Virus record (IMG/VR): IMGVR_UViG_3300009161_002770
Coordinates: 1-35,348 of that record
DNA length: 35,348 nucleotides
Reading direction: 5' to 3' (one strand)
Source: a virus
The notes under the pieces were generated by a model. It was not told the DNA's origin. It was given only the letters and a program-made list of their open reading frames with translations, and made no database searches. The translations under genes were made by a program, and so were the position numbers. Below are positions 21,958 through 30,496 of this stretch, piece by piece. How positions within the stretch are numbered: the first letter of the stretch is position 1; every line of letters starts with the position of its first letter.

Positions 21958-22300
21958 CAAGGTTAGAGAAGAGATATATAAGAGATCAGACAAACAGTGC
22001 GAGGCTATGGTTCTAGTTGATGTCATTTGGACTAGATGCGGTATTTCCCCTATAGAAATACACCATATGCTCAAGCGGTCGCAAGGAGGCAACACGCTAG
22101 ACGAAGTTGGCGAGACGTACCACCTGATCGCCTTGTGCCCAGCACACCACAAGCACGCCCACACAACAGATAAAGGATATCAAGAAGAAGTCCTGATACT
22201 CGGAGACGTTATTTGGGACAACATAGAACACAGACCGGTATATAGAGGACCAGATCCAACCCTTTCCAAAAGATATCCACCAACCCAGGAGAAAAAATGA
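21944..22300 (+). CDS. HNH endonuclease
   Basis: 118 residues from the ATG at 21944, overlapping the polymerase gene by 14 bases. MAINNKVREEIYKRSDKQCE starts like many HNH proteins. The HNH core has a Cys at 19 and 32, IEIHHMLKRSQGG (His40-His41) and YHLIALCPAHHKHAH (60-73), giving the beta-beta-alpha metal fold. Could be a DNA-processing nuclease in replication or a free-standing homing-type enzyme; the snug overlap with neighbours favours a regular phage function. Confidence 0.85.
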   Translation: MAINNKVREEIYKRSDKQCEAMVLVDVIWTRCGISPIEIHHMLKRSQGGNTLDEVGETYHLIALCPAHHKHAHTTDKGYQEEVLILGDVIWDNIEHRPVYRGPDPTLSKRYPPTQEKK

Positions 22301-23079
22301 CCAGCCTAAAAGATTTGATAAAGGCAGTAAATGAAGAAAAGCCAGTCACCGTAAGACACGAGAGCTGGCTTGAAAAGAATGCTGATCCTACTTATTCCCC
22401 TGAAGCGATTGCTTTCGCTGCAGCCGAACTAGCCGGAACAGAGAACTCAAACAGCGGTCCTAAAGTTCGGATGTTCAGGGCTTCTGGAATGAACGGCTGT
22501 ATGCGCCAGCGCATATTCCAAAGAAGCGGTATGGAGCAACAAACTCCTCCTAACGCTAGAACAGCAAATATCTTCCACACAGGTAACTTCATCCACCTGA
22601 AGTGGCAAATGGCTGGCATTACCGAAGGATGGCTAGCACAGCCAGAAGTTGCTATGGAGTGCGAAGACCTACAGCTTCGAGGTCACACCGATGGAATCCT
22701 GTTTGACGGATCACTCCTAGAGATCAAGTCAATCAACTCCAGAGGTTTTGACCGTGTTTACAAAGATGGGGTAAAAGAAGATCACAAGATGCAGGCGACT
22801 GCGTATCTGTATATGCAGGATAAAAAGTCCATATCGTTTATTTACGAGAATAAAGACAACCAAGAGTGGTACGAGATTAGATACACGAGAAATAGCAAAG
22901 ATGAAGACGAAATGCTGAAGCAGATGAAAACTTTGGTTCAGTATTGGGAGGATGACAGATTGCCTCGTATTCTCTCTTCTTGCGAAAGAAAAGAAGGAAC
23001 TAACTACAATTACTGCCCATTTAAGAAAGAATGCGCTGCTTTGCACGCAGTAGAAGACGAGGGATTCACGCATGGCTAG
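22297..23079 (+). CDS. Cas4/RecB-like exonuclease
   Basis: 260 residues. PD-(D/E)xK nuclease: RGHTDGILFDGSLLEIKSIN carries Asp132, Glu142 and Lys144. A Gln-containing helix follows (HKMQATAYLYM). One Cys in FRASGMNGCMRQRIF (Cys68) and three near the C-terminus (Cys229, Cys240, Cys246) match the four Cys that bind an iron-sulfur cluster in Cas4 and AddB. No other CRISPR genes or array are present, so this is the phage recombination type. AGGAG precedes the ATG; it overlaps the HNH gene by four bases. Confidence 0.85.
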   Translation: MTSLKDLIKAVNEEKPVTVRHESWLEKNADPTYSPEAIAFAAAELAGTENSNSGPKVRMFRASGMNGCMRQRIFQRSGMEQQTPPNARTANIFHTGNFIHLKWQMAGITEGWLAQPEVAMECEDLQLRGHTDGILFDGSLLEIKSINSRGFDRVYKDGVKEDHKMQATAYLYMQDKKSISFIYENKDNQEWYEIRYTRNSKDEDEMLKQMKTLVQYWEDDRLPRILSSCERKEGTNYNYCPFKKECAALHAVEDEGFTHG

Positions 23080-23473
23080 TGTAAAGATAAGAAGATCAAC
23101 GGACAGGGATGTTCAGTCTTCCAGGAGCCTTATAGCGGTTCCGGTAGGGGAAGGACTGCCCGCAGTGCAGGAACTGTGGGACGAAATAGCCACATATATG
23201 GATATTCTTCTGGGAAGAATAGAGCCTCCGGTAGATTCTCCTTACCTTTTGCTGATGGAGGTATCTACCGCCTATTACGCTAGAGGACTCGAAATAGACG
23301 CTCTAATCCACCATGAAGAGCGCGAAATGAGAGTATTGAGGGGTAGCCCGCACTATAAGTTTAGGACCGGAGAGCTGAGGGACTTTATTGAACTTGCGAA
23401 GAAGACTGCCGAACTAGGCAGCAGAAGGCTGACTCAAGAGCAAATCCTTGCTGAGCAGCGTCGTTCTATCTAA
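23072..23473 (+). CDS. Hypothetical helical protein
   Basis: 133 residues starting MASVKIRRSTDRDVQSSRSL. Predicted all-helical with charged C-terminal part (RDFIELAKKTAELGSRRLTQ). No motif recognised. Overlaps the nuclease gene by eight bases and is followed nine bases later by the Rpf-like gene, so it sits at the junction of replication and lysis/structural genes. Confidence 0.65.
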   Translation: MASVKIRRSTDRDVQSSRSLIAVPVGEGLPAVQELWDEIATYMDILLGRIEPPVDSPYLLLMEVSTAYYARGLEIDALIHHEEREMRVLRGSPHYKFRTGELRDFIELAKKTAELGSRRLTQEQILAEQRRSI

Positions 23474-23481
23474 GAGGATCA

Positions 23482-24000
23482 ATGAAGCGTTTAGTGATAC
23501 TGACGGTTGTAATTTTCTCAATAATCATCGGAATGATAGTTTGGGAAAACACAAGAACAGAACAGACCGCTCCTAAGCCACAGGCAAAGGTAGCCAAGCA
23601 AGAGAAGAAGACAAGTAGAAGCAAGCAGCGAGTTATAAAGAATAAAGTTATCCGCAAGACTGTGCACAAATCTGTGCATAAGACTAAACACAAAAAGCAC
23701 GTATCTAGGTCTTATAAGAGAAAGCCGGGCTTAGATCTAAGGAACCGCGAACTATGGATGCTTATCCACAAGTGCGAAGGAAGCTGGACAGACAACAGCA
23801 ATTTCGAGGGTGGACTACAGTTTCTCCACTCCACTTGGGTAAGCGCAGGAGGCAGAGCATTTGCTGAGCACGCCTATCAGGCTACTCCAGAGGAGCAGAT
23901 CACCGTTGCTAACTGGTACAGCAGTGGAGGCTCCTGGTTGGCTCCTTGGCCCACCTGTGGACGTAGAGCGGCTAAGGTACTAGGGTTGGAGTTTCCATGA
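23482..24000 (+). CDS. Rpf-like muralytic protein with membrane anchor
   Basis: 172 residues. Cleaves peptidoglycan by analogy with resuscitation-promoting factors, whose fold is lysozyme/transglycosylase-like. Residues 3-20 form a signal or anchor helix; 30-82 are a long Lys/Arg/His-rich linker able to bind wall polymers or DNA. The Rpf domain is at 88-170: LWMLIHKCEGSW with the catalytic Glu at 99, NFEGGLQFLHSTWVSAGG, then PWPTCGRRA. Cys98 and Cys159 can form the usual disulfide. Rpf domains are typical of actinobacteria and their phages. It could be a lysin or a virion-associated entry enzyme. AGAGGATCA precedes the ATG. Confidence 0.85.
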   Translation: MKRLVILTVVIFSIIIGMIVWENTRTEQTAPKPQAKVAKQEKKTSRSKQRVIKNKVIRKTVHKSVHKTKHKKHVSRSYKRKPGLDLRNRELWMLIHKCEGSWTDNSNFEGGLQFLHSTWVSAGGRAFAEHAYQATPEEQITVANWYSSGGSWLAPWPTCGRRAAKVLGLEFP

Positions 24001-24194
24001 CACCAGAAGAGCATTTAGACAGAGCAGAGAAGCTGGCTAGTTCGGCTTCCGAAATGTCAATACGAGACCCGTTGCACAAGGGCGTGGTTATGAACCTTAG
24101 AATGGCTATGATCCACGCGTCTTTGGCAGCAGCAGGGTTCGCAAAAGAAAACCTTAAACTATTAGAAGAACTAAGAGAAACGGAAAACAAATGA
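23997..24194 (+). CDS. Hypothetical small helical protein
   Basis: 65 residues, MTPEEHLDRAEKLASSASEM at the start, all-helical. It resembles short actinophage proteins with a MTPEEHL-type N-terminus whose role is not known. The ATG overlaps the previous stop (ATGA) and the end overlaps the next gene by four bases. Confidence 0.7.
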   Translation: MTPEEHLDRAEKLASSASEMSIRDPLHKGVVMNLRMAMIHASLAAAGFAKENLKLLEELRETENK

Positions 24195-24502
24195 ATCCCA
24201 CATTGTTCCAATTTTGCGGTTACATTACCCACCTTGACGCCAAGACTGGCCGAATTGAGATGGCTCTAGACCTTGGCTTCAACAGGTCAGAATCTAGAAC
24301 TTTTAAGATGCACGGACTCGGCAAACTCACCCTTGATCAAACCGCGCTTGCTTCTAAGTGGCTACAGTCTAATAACGGAGCGATGGTTCGGGTAGAAACC
24401 CGTAAGATTGGCAACGATGAGTACAGTGCCGTTGTCTATGGTCTTTCTGGGCCAATGAAGGGCCTGGCTCTTAACGACCAGATTAGTCTCGCTAGCGTCT
24501 GA
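24191..24502 (+). CDS. Hypothetical beta-rich protein, possibly SNase-like without active site
   Basis: 103 residues. IEMALDLGFNRSESRTFKMHGL recalls the staphylococcal-nuclease OB fold (a DLGF strand, then RLYGI). The Asp, Arg and Glu residues needed for catalysis are not in place, so I do not call a nuclease. Overlaps the upstream gene by four bases. Fold suggestion is weak. Confidence 0.55.
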   Translation: MNPTLFQFCGYITHLDAKTGRIEMALDLGFNRSESRTFKMHGLGKLTLDQTALASKWLQSNNGAMVRVETRKIGNDEYSAVVYGLSGPMKGLALNDQISLASV

Positions 24503-24555
24503 CAGGACTTAGACGATAATCTCAAAGTGACGGATTATTAGCGGAGGTCGCTCAT

Positions 24556-26403
24556 ATGGCACGCCCAAACTTGGTAGCAGCTATTGATTTTGCTTACTTT
24601 GGCACTCAGTACGAAGCCGGAGATGCATTCCCTACTGTGGGTCTTAACGACCTTGCCGTAAAGCGCTTGCTAGACAAGGGATACATAACTGCCGAGGGAA
24701 GCGGTGGTGGAGGCGTAACCGGCCCCACCGGCCCCACCGGTCCAACGGGATTAGACTTTGAAGTCTCCTCTCAATACCGCGCGGGTACAGGACAGGTTGT
24801 CAAATTTGACGATCCGACAAAACAGTCTATTATCGCCGCCCCAGATGCAACAGATAGTTACCCAACTGCCCAAAGATTAGTCGTGCAGGGTCCAAACGGA
24901 TTCCTCAACAGTGATGGAGAGGGCGGCGATGTTTACCTGTGGGCTGGTAACGGAGCTGCTACCAACGGATCTGGCGGTGACATTAAAGCTGATGGTGGCC
25001 AAGGATCTGGATCGGGCGAGGGTGGGAGCGTAAAGGTTAGAGGTGGCTATTCCCCATCGGGAACCGGAGGATTTGTGCAGGTAATCTCTGGATCCTCAAC
25101 CAACGGAGATGGCGGATATTTAGAGTTAAAATCCGGGTATTCAGACTCAGCTAGCGGTGGATCAGTAGAGATTCACTCCGGTCACAGCTCCGGTGGCGAC
25201 GGTGGAGACGTTAATATATACACCGGGTTTGGGACCAACGGAAACGCTGGAGACATTAATATATACGGTGGCCAGGGAACCACTGGAGACGGCGGAACGG
25301 TCACAATTTCCGGAGGAGACACCACTGGTGGTACTGCGGGAGACGTCCAACTACAAACTTACTCTGGCGGAAACATTATTCTTGTTGGTGACGGCGGAGA
25401 GTTCCTTAACGACGCAACTGATCCTGATAACCAGATTGCAACTATGGGAGACATAGCAGCTGGACCAACAGGACCAACCGGCGCTACTGGAGCAACTGGA
25501 GACCCAGGAACGGCTGGAGCCACTGGCGCTACTGGATCAACTGGAGCAACTGGATCAACAGGCACAACCGGAACGGCTGGAGCAACGGGTGCGACAGGAG
25601 CAACTGGAGCAACCGGTGCGACAGGAGCAACTGGAGCAACCGGATCGAACGGAAATAATTACCCAGGCGAGCCAACAGTTGATACTTGGACATTTAGAAC
25701 TGCGACCGGATCAACCGGATTGGCTTCTGGCGATATTAGATTCGATAGCGCAACTGTGTCCGGGGCTCCAGGAACCGGAATTGGAAACCTATACGTACAC
25801 GCAAACGCAAGTAGCGCAACAGATAGAGCAACATTCTTTACTAACGCCGCTATTGGCGACATCATCACCGTTAGATCAACCACAACGCCGACTTCTTTCT
25901 GGAAGTTCAAAGTAGTAGCTGCCGCTTCATCAGCGAGCTCGATAGTTACAGTCCCAGTAGTTGCAGTATCTGGCCCAGCCGTAGCAGGGTTTGCGGATAC
26001 AACAGTGACCGTAGCCCTGTACCAAAGCATTGGGCACAAATCAATATCGTTCTCTATTACTGGAATACTTTTAGTTGCCGATGGTTCAATGGACCACAAG
26101 ACTAAGTGGTACAACGATACTGGGGAACCAATTGTTATTACAAAGGTTAGAGCCGCTTTTGCAACCGCTCCAGTAACGACTGCTACAACCTTAGACGTAT
26201 TCAAAAACGGATCAGCAGGAGCGACAGTGTTATCCGCAGTGGTTTCAGTTGCTGCCGCTGCCACCACCGCTACACAAACAGCGTCTTCTACGCGAACGGC
26301 TACTTATCTAATATCTGGAACTGACTATTTGACGATGAAGGTTCCTTCTGTTGGCTCTGGTGGTGGCGGTAGAGAACTAGTTCTGACGGTTTGGTACGTT
26401 TAA
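24556..26403 (+). CDS. Tail fibre with collagen-like and Gly-rich repeats
   Basis: 615 residues. Likely trimeric host-binding fibre. Order: an N-terminal anchor (about 1-50), a short collagen run ([10 protein letters not shown] near 57-66), and a domain of repeated Gly-rich strands at about 115-285 ([32 protein letters not shown]) that suits a beta-helix or stacked beta fibre. A long Gly-x-y collagen run (about 302-370; GATGATGATG) follows, then a C-terminal head of about 240 residues with beta-rich, Thr/Ala-rich sequence. GCGGAGG precedes the ATG. Repetitive DNA here is prone to length change. Downstream genes start directly after its stop. Confidence 0.85.
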   Translation: MARPNLVAAIDFAYFGTQYEAGDAFPTVGLNDLAVKRLLDKGYITAEGSGGGGVTGPTGPTGPTGLDFEVSSQYRAGTGQVVKFDDPTKQSIIAAPDATDSYPTAQRLVVQGPNGFLNSDGEGGDVYLWAGNGAATNGSGGDIKADGGQGSGSGEGGSVKVRGGYSPSGTGGFVQVISGSSTNGDGGYLELKSGYSDSASGGSVEIHSGHSSGGDGGDVNIYTGFGTNGNAGDINIYGGQGTTGDGGTVTISGGDTTGGTAGDVQLQTYSGGNIILVGDGGEFLNDATDPDNQIATMGDIAAGPTGPTGATGATGDPGTAGATGATGSTGATGSTGTTGTAGATGATGATGATGATGATGATGSNGNNYPGEPTVDTWTFRTATGSTGLASGDIRFDSATVSGAPGTGIGNLYVHANASSATDRATFFTNAAIGDIITVRSTTTPTSFWKFKVVAAASSASSIVTVPVVAVSGPAVAGFADTTVTVALYQSIGHKSISFSITGILLVADGSMDHKTKWYNDTGEPIVITKVRAAFATAPVTTATTLDVFKNGSAGATVLSAVVSVAAAATTATQTASSTRTATYLISGTDYLTMKVPSVGSGGGGRELVLTVWYV

Positions 26404-26874
26404 ATGCCGGAAATTAAAGACTTTTCAGGACTGCCGTGGAGAACTAATATATCCGGCGACTACATGGGGCCTAGCTCTGAGTGCCTTGAGTTTATTACAG
26501 CCAACTTTTACGGAAAATGTCTGAATATCGGAACCGGTGAAGGATTCTCTATTAAGGCAATGATTGACAGTGAAGCGGTGACTAGCGTTACCACTATGGA
26601 TTTAATTCCAGAGTTTCAGCAACTACCACAAGAACTAATTGACAGCGAAATTGTCTCTAGCGTTGAATACAACCCAATTCTGGAAGAAACTTTTGACTGC
26701 GTTTTTATAGACCATTTTGACGATCGTATTTACGCCGCTAATCATTACTTCAATAAAGGTTACTACGTAGTAATAGACGATATGGTCCAGCAGAATATTG
26801 ATTTGTGCTTGGAATACGGCCTAAATGTAGAAATACACCAAGACTCTTTGAGAAATTTTGGGGTGGTGATTTAG
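26404..26874 (+). CDS. Class I methyltransferase-like protein
   Basis: 156 residues. CLNIGTGEGFSIKAMI (39-54) looks like the SAM-binding motif I, with VTTMDLIPEF (62-71) as the acidic end of the second strand. FDCVFIDHFDDR and KGYYVVIDDM resemble motifs IV and V. Short and without a recognisable substrate domain, so catalysis is uncertain. The ATG follows the fibre stop with no gap, and the next gene follows its stop directly. A role in modifying virion or sugar components is inference. Confidence 0.6.
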   Translation: MPEIKDFSGLPWRTNISGDYMGPSSECLEFITANFYGKCLNIGTGEGFSIKAMIDSEAVTSVTTMDLIPEFQQLPQELIDSEIVSSVEYNPILEETFDCVFIDHFDDRIYAANHYFNKGYYVVIDDMVQQNIDLCLEYGLNVEIHQDSLRNFGVVI

Positions 26875-27543
26875 ATGGCAACTTTTTATGCGCCGATGGA
26901 GGGATATTCTGGGTCGAAAATAGGTGAGCGTTATTTCACTACCTCCGGCTCTCCAACTTACAGCAGCACATATTCCCAATACGGAACCACGTCCGGTGTT
27001 TTTACCAACAGCCAGTACCTAGTAAGGTCTCCTGGCGGTATTGGAGGAACAACAACGTGGTTTCAGGGTTACACAAAGATTGCTGCCCTGACTGCTAACG
27101 CAGGTGTATGGCTAGCCACCATGACTCCATATGACATCACCGGACTGGTAGCTACAGCGAACGGCGGAGGAACCGCAGTAACATTTGCGCACGCAAACGC
27201 GTTCTACAGCACCACTTACGTAAACGTATCAACAACTACACACCCAATAGGCGCAGGTGCTGCGTGGTTTAGGTGGCAGTATAGAAATGGTCCTACAGAC
27301 TCTACCTATAATATTTTTATTGGCGCTAATATTAATGGAGCAACTCCAGATATTACAGCCACAACCTCAGCCGCCAATTACTTCGGAAGCGGCGGTGCCG
27401 CTCACTCCTTTAATTATCGGCATGAAGGGGCGGGAACACACACTGTTTATTACGATAATTTGGTTACATCTGGCACTCAGCCACCAGTAGCTGACCCTTC
27501 ATACGTTCCTTTCTCATCAGTTGGAATGATTAACGGACTTTGA
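26875..27543 (+). CDS. Probable virion protein, lectin-like beta fold
   Basis: 222 residues, rich in Gly, Thr, Tyr and Ser with very few charged residues, starting MATFYAPMEGYSGSKIGERY. The composition and TVYYDNLVTSG near the end resemble the jelly-roll domains of phage tail and capsid proteins (the latter line is typical of concanavalin-like domains). No enzyme motif. Starts one base after the preceding stop. Likely surface-exposed tail or head protein. Confidence 0.6.
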   Translation: MATFYAPMEGYSGSKIGERYFTTSGSPTYSSTYSQYGTTSGVFTNSQYLVRSPGGIGGTTTWFQGYTKIAALTANAGVWLATMTPYDITGLVATANGGGTAVTFAHANAFYSTTYVNVSTTTHPIGAGAAWFRWQYRNGPTDSTYNIFIGANINGATPDITATTSAANYFGSGGAAHSFNYRHEGAGTHTVYYDNLVTSGTQPPVADPSYVPFSSVGMINGL

Positions 27544-27549
27544 TACAGT
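27521..27549 (+). promoter_or_regulatory. Candidate promoter for leaderless glycosyltransferase mRNA
   Basis: TTGGAA, 17 bases, TACAGT at the end of the upstream gene. Seven bases past the -10 box is 27556, the first base of the ATG. No good SD precedes that ATG, which fits a leaderless transcript. Box matches are only moderate. Confidence 0.4.
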
Positions 27550-27555
27550 TAGGCT

Positions 27556-28611
27556 ATGAAAATAGCCGTATATTCCATAGCGAAGAATGAAGCCAAACAC
27601 GTAGAGCGCTGGGCACAATCTGCCAGCGAGGCAGATGTTCTTGTGGTCCTTGATACAGGGTCAGAGGATAAAACTGTGTCCATCGCTCGCTCTTTGGGTA
27701 TAACTACGGTAGCTAAGCAATATGAGCAGTTTGAGTTCCATAAAGCTCGAAACGATGCTATGGATGCCATCCCAGAAGATGTGGACTATTGCATCAGTAT
27801 GGATATGGACGAGGTATTACTGCCTGGGTGGCGGGAAGAATTAGAAAAGACGATCAAAGAGCACCCATTAGCCACACAGTTCAGATACACCTTTATTAAC
27901 TCCCGCTTACCTAATGGAGAGCCATTACAGACGTGGGACAGGTCTTGCATCCACGCTAGGCGCGGGGCAAGGTGGCGGTGGCCAATCCACGAGATCCTTG
28001 AGACCAACCCACAGATACTTGTACGAACCAACCTTTTAATGGAACACAAGCAGGATAAATCTAAGTCCCGCTCCCAATACATACAAATGCTCAAGCAAGC
28101 CACACTGGACATGCCGGAAGACCCACGCATGTCCTTTTATTATGGGCGGGAACTGTGGTACGAAAGGAAGCTACATGCTGCCGCCGAAGAGCTTATTAGA
28201 TCCCTCACGCTCGAAGGCTGGACCTATGAACGATCTTCATCTATGTGCATCATTGCTGACTGCCTGCCAGATCAGGCGGAAATATGGCTATTAAGAGCCT
28301 GTGCGGAAACACCCGACAGGCGGGAGCCATTTGTTGATCTAGCCGAGTTGTATTACCAAGAAGGAAGATATGCCTGTGGATTAGGTATGGCAGTTAGGGC
28401 CATAAGTATGGCTAATAAGAATCCATCCTATGTAAGTGAGGACGGGGCTTGGAATTATCGACCATACGACATTGCCGCAATATGTGCATACAACATAGGC
28501 GCGAAAGATCTATCTTTAGAGTATGGTATAAAAGCACTAGAGTTATCACCAGATGATAAAAGATTACAAGACAACATAAATTGGTATAAAGGAAAGGAGA
28601 GTGCCTCATAA
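27556..28611 (+). CDS. Family 2-like glycosyltransferase with TPR-like tail
   Basis: 351 residues. Transfers a sugar from a nucleotide donor. MKIAVYSIAKNEAKHVERWA and VLDTGSEDKT (about 31-40) are the GT-A nucleotide-binding start; SMDMDEVLLP (81-90) has the DxD-type metal motif. WRWPIHEILE is typical of this glycosyltransferase group. After about residue 200 the protein becomes helical with repeat-like segments (FYYGRELWYERKLHAAAEEL; VDLAELYYQEGRYACGLGMA) consistent with TPR units. It follows tail genes, so modification of the virion or host surface is possible. Confidence 0.85.
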   Translation: MKIAVYSIAKNEAKHVERWAQSASEADVLVVLDTGSEDKTVSIARSLGITTVAKQYEQFEFHKARNDAMDAIPEDVDYCISMDMDEVLLPGWREELEKTIKEHPLATQFRYTFINSRLPNGEPLQTWDRSCIHARRGARWRWPIHEILETNPQILVRTNLLMEHKQDKSKSRSQYIQMLKQATLDMPEDPRMSFYYGRELWYERKLHAAAEELIRSLTLEGWTYERSSSMCIIADCLPDQAEIWLLRACAETPDRREPFVDLAELYYQEGRYACGLGMAVRAISMANKNPSYVSEDGAWNYRPYDIAAICAYNIGAKDLSLEYGIKALELSPDDKRLQDNINWYKGKESAS

Positions 28612-28633
28612 CTACTAAATAACTGGAAACAAG

Positions 28634-29125
28634 ATGTTGTTACGGTTGCCCCCTGTATGGGGAATAGACCTAGGCGCTAGGTCATGGCATGCTGCGCGGA
28701 TAGAAGACGGTCAACACACCGTCTATTCCTGCGTTATTAAGCCTAAAAAGACTGAAGAGCGTGCAAAGATACTTAGAACGCTTAGTGTTGAGCTAGCCAC
28801 CCTGTTAGATGGAGCCGATCCGGTATACATCGAAGAGCCTGTTGTAGCCGGGGTCAGGAACCTAAGAACCTTCCTAATGCTAGCCCAGACATCTGGAGCC
28901 CTTATGTCGCGCATCAGCGGTCCAGTCACCCTTGTGCCTGTATCCAGTTGGAAGAAGGAAGTCTGCGGTCATGGTGGCCTTGCTAAGCCCGATATAGCCA
29001 TATGGCTGAAGGTACACCAGCCTATGTTCTTTGATAACTGCTTAGATGACCAGAATAAGATAGACGCTACTTGTATCTCAATGTATGGGATTACCCAGGA
29101 ATACATTAAGGCTGCTAATGCCTGA
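28634..29125 (+). CDS. RuvC-like Holliday junction resolvase
   Basis: 163 residues. RNase H-fold nuclease that resolves branched DNA before packaging. VWGIDLGARSWHAA carries the first Asp (Asp12), VYIEEPVVAG the Glu (67/68), and LDDQNKIDATCIS the last acidic residues (138-144), in the RuvC order. Also contains WKKEVCGHGGLAKPD, similar to the RuvC K.. loop. GGAAAC precedes the ATG. Next to a terminase-like gene, which suits a role in clearing DNA for packaging. Confidence 0.8.
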   Translation: MLLRLPPVWGIDLGARSWHAARIEDGQHTVYSCVIKPKKTEERAKILRTLSVELATLLDGADPVYIEEPVVAGVRNLRTFLMLAQTSGALMSRISGPVTLVPVSSWKKEVCGHGGLAKPDIAIWLKVHQPMFFDNCLDDQNKIDATCISMYGITQEYIKAANA

Positions 29126-29573
29126 TCAAGATAAAGCGTGGGTATCAGCAGAGGTATTGGTCTGGTTAGACGATGAATTAGATATATTTGAGGAAGGTGA
29201 TGACGAGCCACGAATAGCCATACTGGGAGACTGGTATCCAGAGTGGCATGCTAAAGCCGCCTGCTTGGGAGAGTATGAAGCTGCGGATAACTTCTTTTAT
29301 GGTCAAGATGAGCGGGGAATAAGACCCAGCCTAAGCGCGGGACAGATTAAAAAGGCTAGGGAGTTCTGCGCTAGATGTGAAGTAGTTACTGACTGCCTAC
29401 GCACAGCCATCTCCAGTAGAGAGAAATACGGAGTATGGGGCGGGACAACAGGCAGGTTCCGCAGACAACTATTTGTAATGATAGAGGAAGGGTACTTAGA
29501 CCTAGAGGGAGCAATCAAGGAATGCCTGACTATGCTCCTAGGATCTAAGACGGGTAAAAAGTATGAGCTCTGA
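29118..29573 (+). CDS. whiB: WhiB-family transcriptional regulator
   Basis: 151 residues from the ATG at 29118, which overlaps the stop of the RuvC-like gene by eight bases. An iron-sulfur protein that binds the host sigma factor and alters transcription. Cys49, Cys84, Cys87 and Cys93 (CARCEVVTDC) bind the cluster; GVWGGTT (105-111) is the family turn, followed by basic RFRRQ. The N-terminal 40 residues are an acidic addition. WhiB proteins are restricted to actinobacteria and their phages, so this gene is the best host marker in the window. Confidence 0.93.
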   Translation: MPDQDKAWVSAEVLVWLDDELDIFEEGDDEPRIAILGDWYPEWHAKAACLGEYEAADNFFYGQDERGIRPSLSAGQIKKAREFCARCEVVTDCLRTAISSREKYGVWGGTTGRFRRQLFVMIEEGYLDLEGAIKECLTMLLGSKTGKKYEL

Positions 29574-30000
29574 CGAACTAGAAATACCAGATGAATCAGC
29601 CAAGGCTAGGGAAGCCTATGGTCTGCACCTAATGGGCCTTGAGTGGTCCGCTATTGCTGAGCGCTTGGGATATAGCAGCGCTGACTCAGCCAGAATAACC
29701 ACTAGGCGGGTATTAGAAAGAGCAGCCCTCAATCTAGACCAAGAGCGCCTAGATGAGATGCTGGAAACTGAATTAGAGCGCCTTAATCTATTACAGGCTG
29801 CTGCCTGGCCTATGGCCCTAGCTGGGGATACTAGAAGCATAGATATCGTCCTAAAAGTGATGAATACACGTCATAAACTGCTTGGATTTGATAAGCGGGA
29901 TGAAAAGATCACCAACCAGACGCTGGTGGTTAGTGGGGAGAATTTCATTGAGATATTACAGCGGGCCGTAGATAACCGAGATAACAAATCCCTAGGTTGA
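29563..30000 (+). CDS. HTH protein, possible small terminase subunit
   Basis: 145 residues. Residues 15-55 (YGLHLMGLEWSAIAERLGYS then ARITTRRVLERA) form a helix-turn-helix. The rest is a helical bundle ending in SIDIVLKVMNTRHKLLGFDK, which is close to small terminase and related HTH proteins of actinophages (ALAGD..AID.VL.IM.RR..LLG). Position before the probable head genes supports a packaging role. A regulatory HTH protein remains possible. Overlaps the WhiB gene by 11 bases. Confidence 0.6.
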   Translation: MSSDELEIPDESAKAREAYGLHLMGLEWSAIAERLGYSSADSARITTRRVLERAALNLDQERLDEMLETELERLNLLQAAAWPMALAGDTRSIDIVLKVMNTRHKLLGFDKRDEKITNQTLVVSGENFIEILQRAVDNRDNKSLG

Positions 30001-30053
30001 CGGCATTGGGAGAATCAGATTAGTGATTTCTCTCCTACGACTTTGAGGTAGAC

Positions 30054-30482
30054 ATGCAGGACGCATTTGGTGTAGACCGTTCAGATATTTCCAAGGCAGC
30101 AATGCCGGGAGCCATTGAAAGTTCTGTTAAGTACTTCCAGGGCAGAAGAGCAGCAGCCACTTCAGCTGCGCGCGCTGGATCGCTAAGAAGCGCTGGCGGC
30201 CCTTCTCGAGTTTTGGGATCTAAGAGGCTTGGAATGCGCCGCACACGTAATGCCGCAAAACTAGAAAGCAAGATGGATACTATGCGGACAGCCCCTTACG
30301 GCACAAAGAATGCAACGTGGATAGACACCTTGGCCGGAGCCAGTAAAAAGCAGGCTAAGGACTGGAGTTACGTTACCTCTCCAAAGGGCTATGAAAGAGC
30401 TAACTGGAAGGCAGCGAAGAATGCCCTGAAGGCTAACTCAAGAAAGTCCCAAGGACCCACCACTCCAAGCCCATTTAACTAG
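30054..30482 (+). CDS. DAFGV-tagged basic protein 1
   Basis: 142 residues beginning MQDAFGVDRSDISKAAMPG. The first 14 residues match the N-terminal peptide shared by eight successive genes. The body is very basic and rich in Ala, Arg, Lys, Ser and Gly (ARAGSLRSAGG, KNALKANSRKSQ), with no membrane segment. DNA binding inside the head or interaction with scaffold would fit the charge, but this is inference. First gene of the cassette. Confidence 0.7.
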   Translation: MQDAFGVDRSDISKAAMPGAIESSVKYFQGRRAAATSAARAGSLRSAGGPSRVLGSKRLGMRRTRNAAKLESKMDTMRTAPYGTKNATWIDTLAGASKKQAKDWSYVTSPKGYERANWKAAKNALKANSRKSQGPTTPSPFN

Positions 30483-30496
30483 ACAGGGATTAAAAA

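Noticed and set aside
24720-25660. Short regular DNA repeats that might be a CRISPR array
   Set aside because: The repeats are in frame and code for Gly-x-y and Gly-rich fibre units; there are no equal spacers and no cas operon. The Cas4-like gene at 22297 is a phage nuclease.
25659-26267. 202-codon minus-strand frame opposite the fibre head
   Set aside because: Produced by low-complexity Thr/Ala codons of the fibre gene; no supporting start signal.
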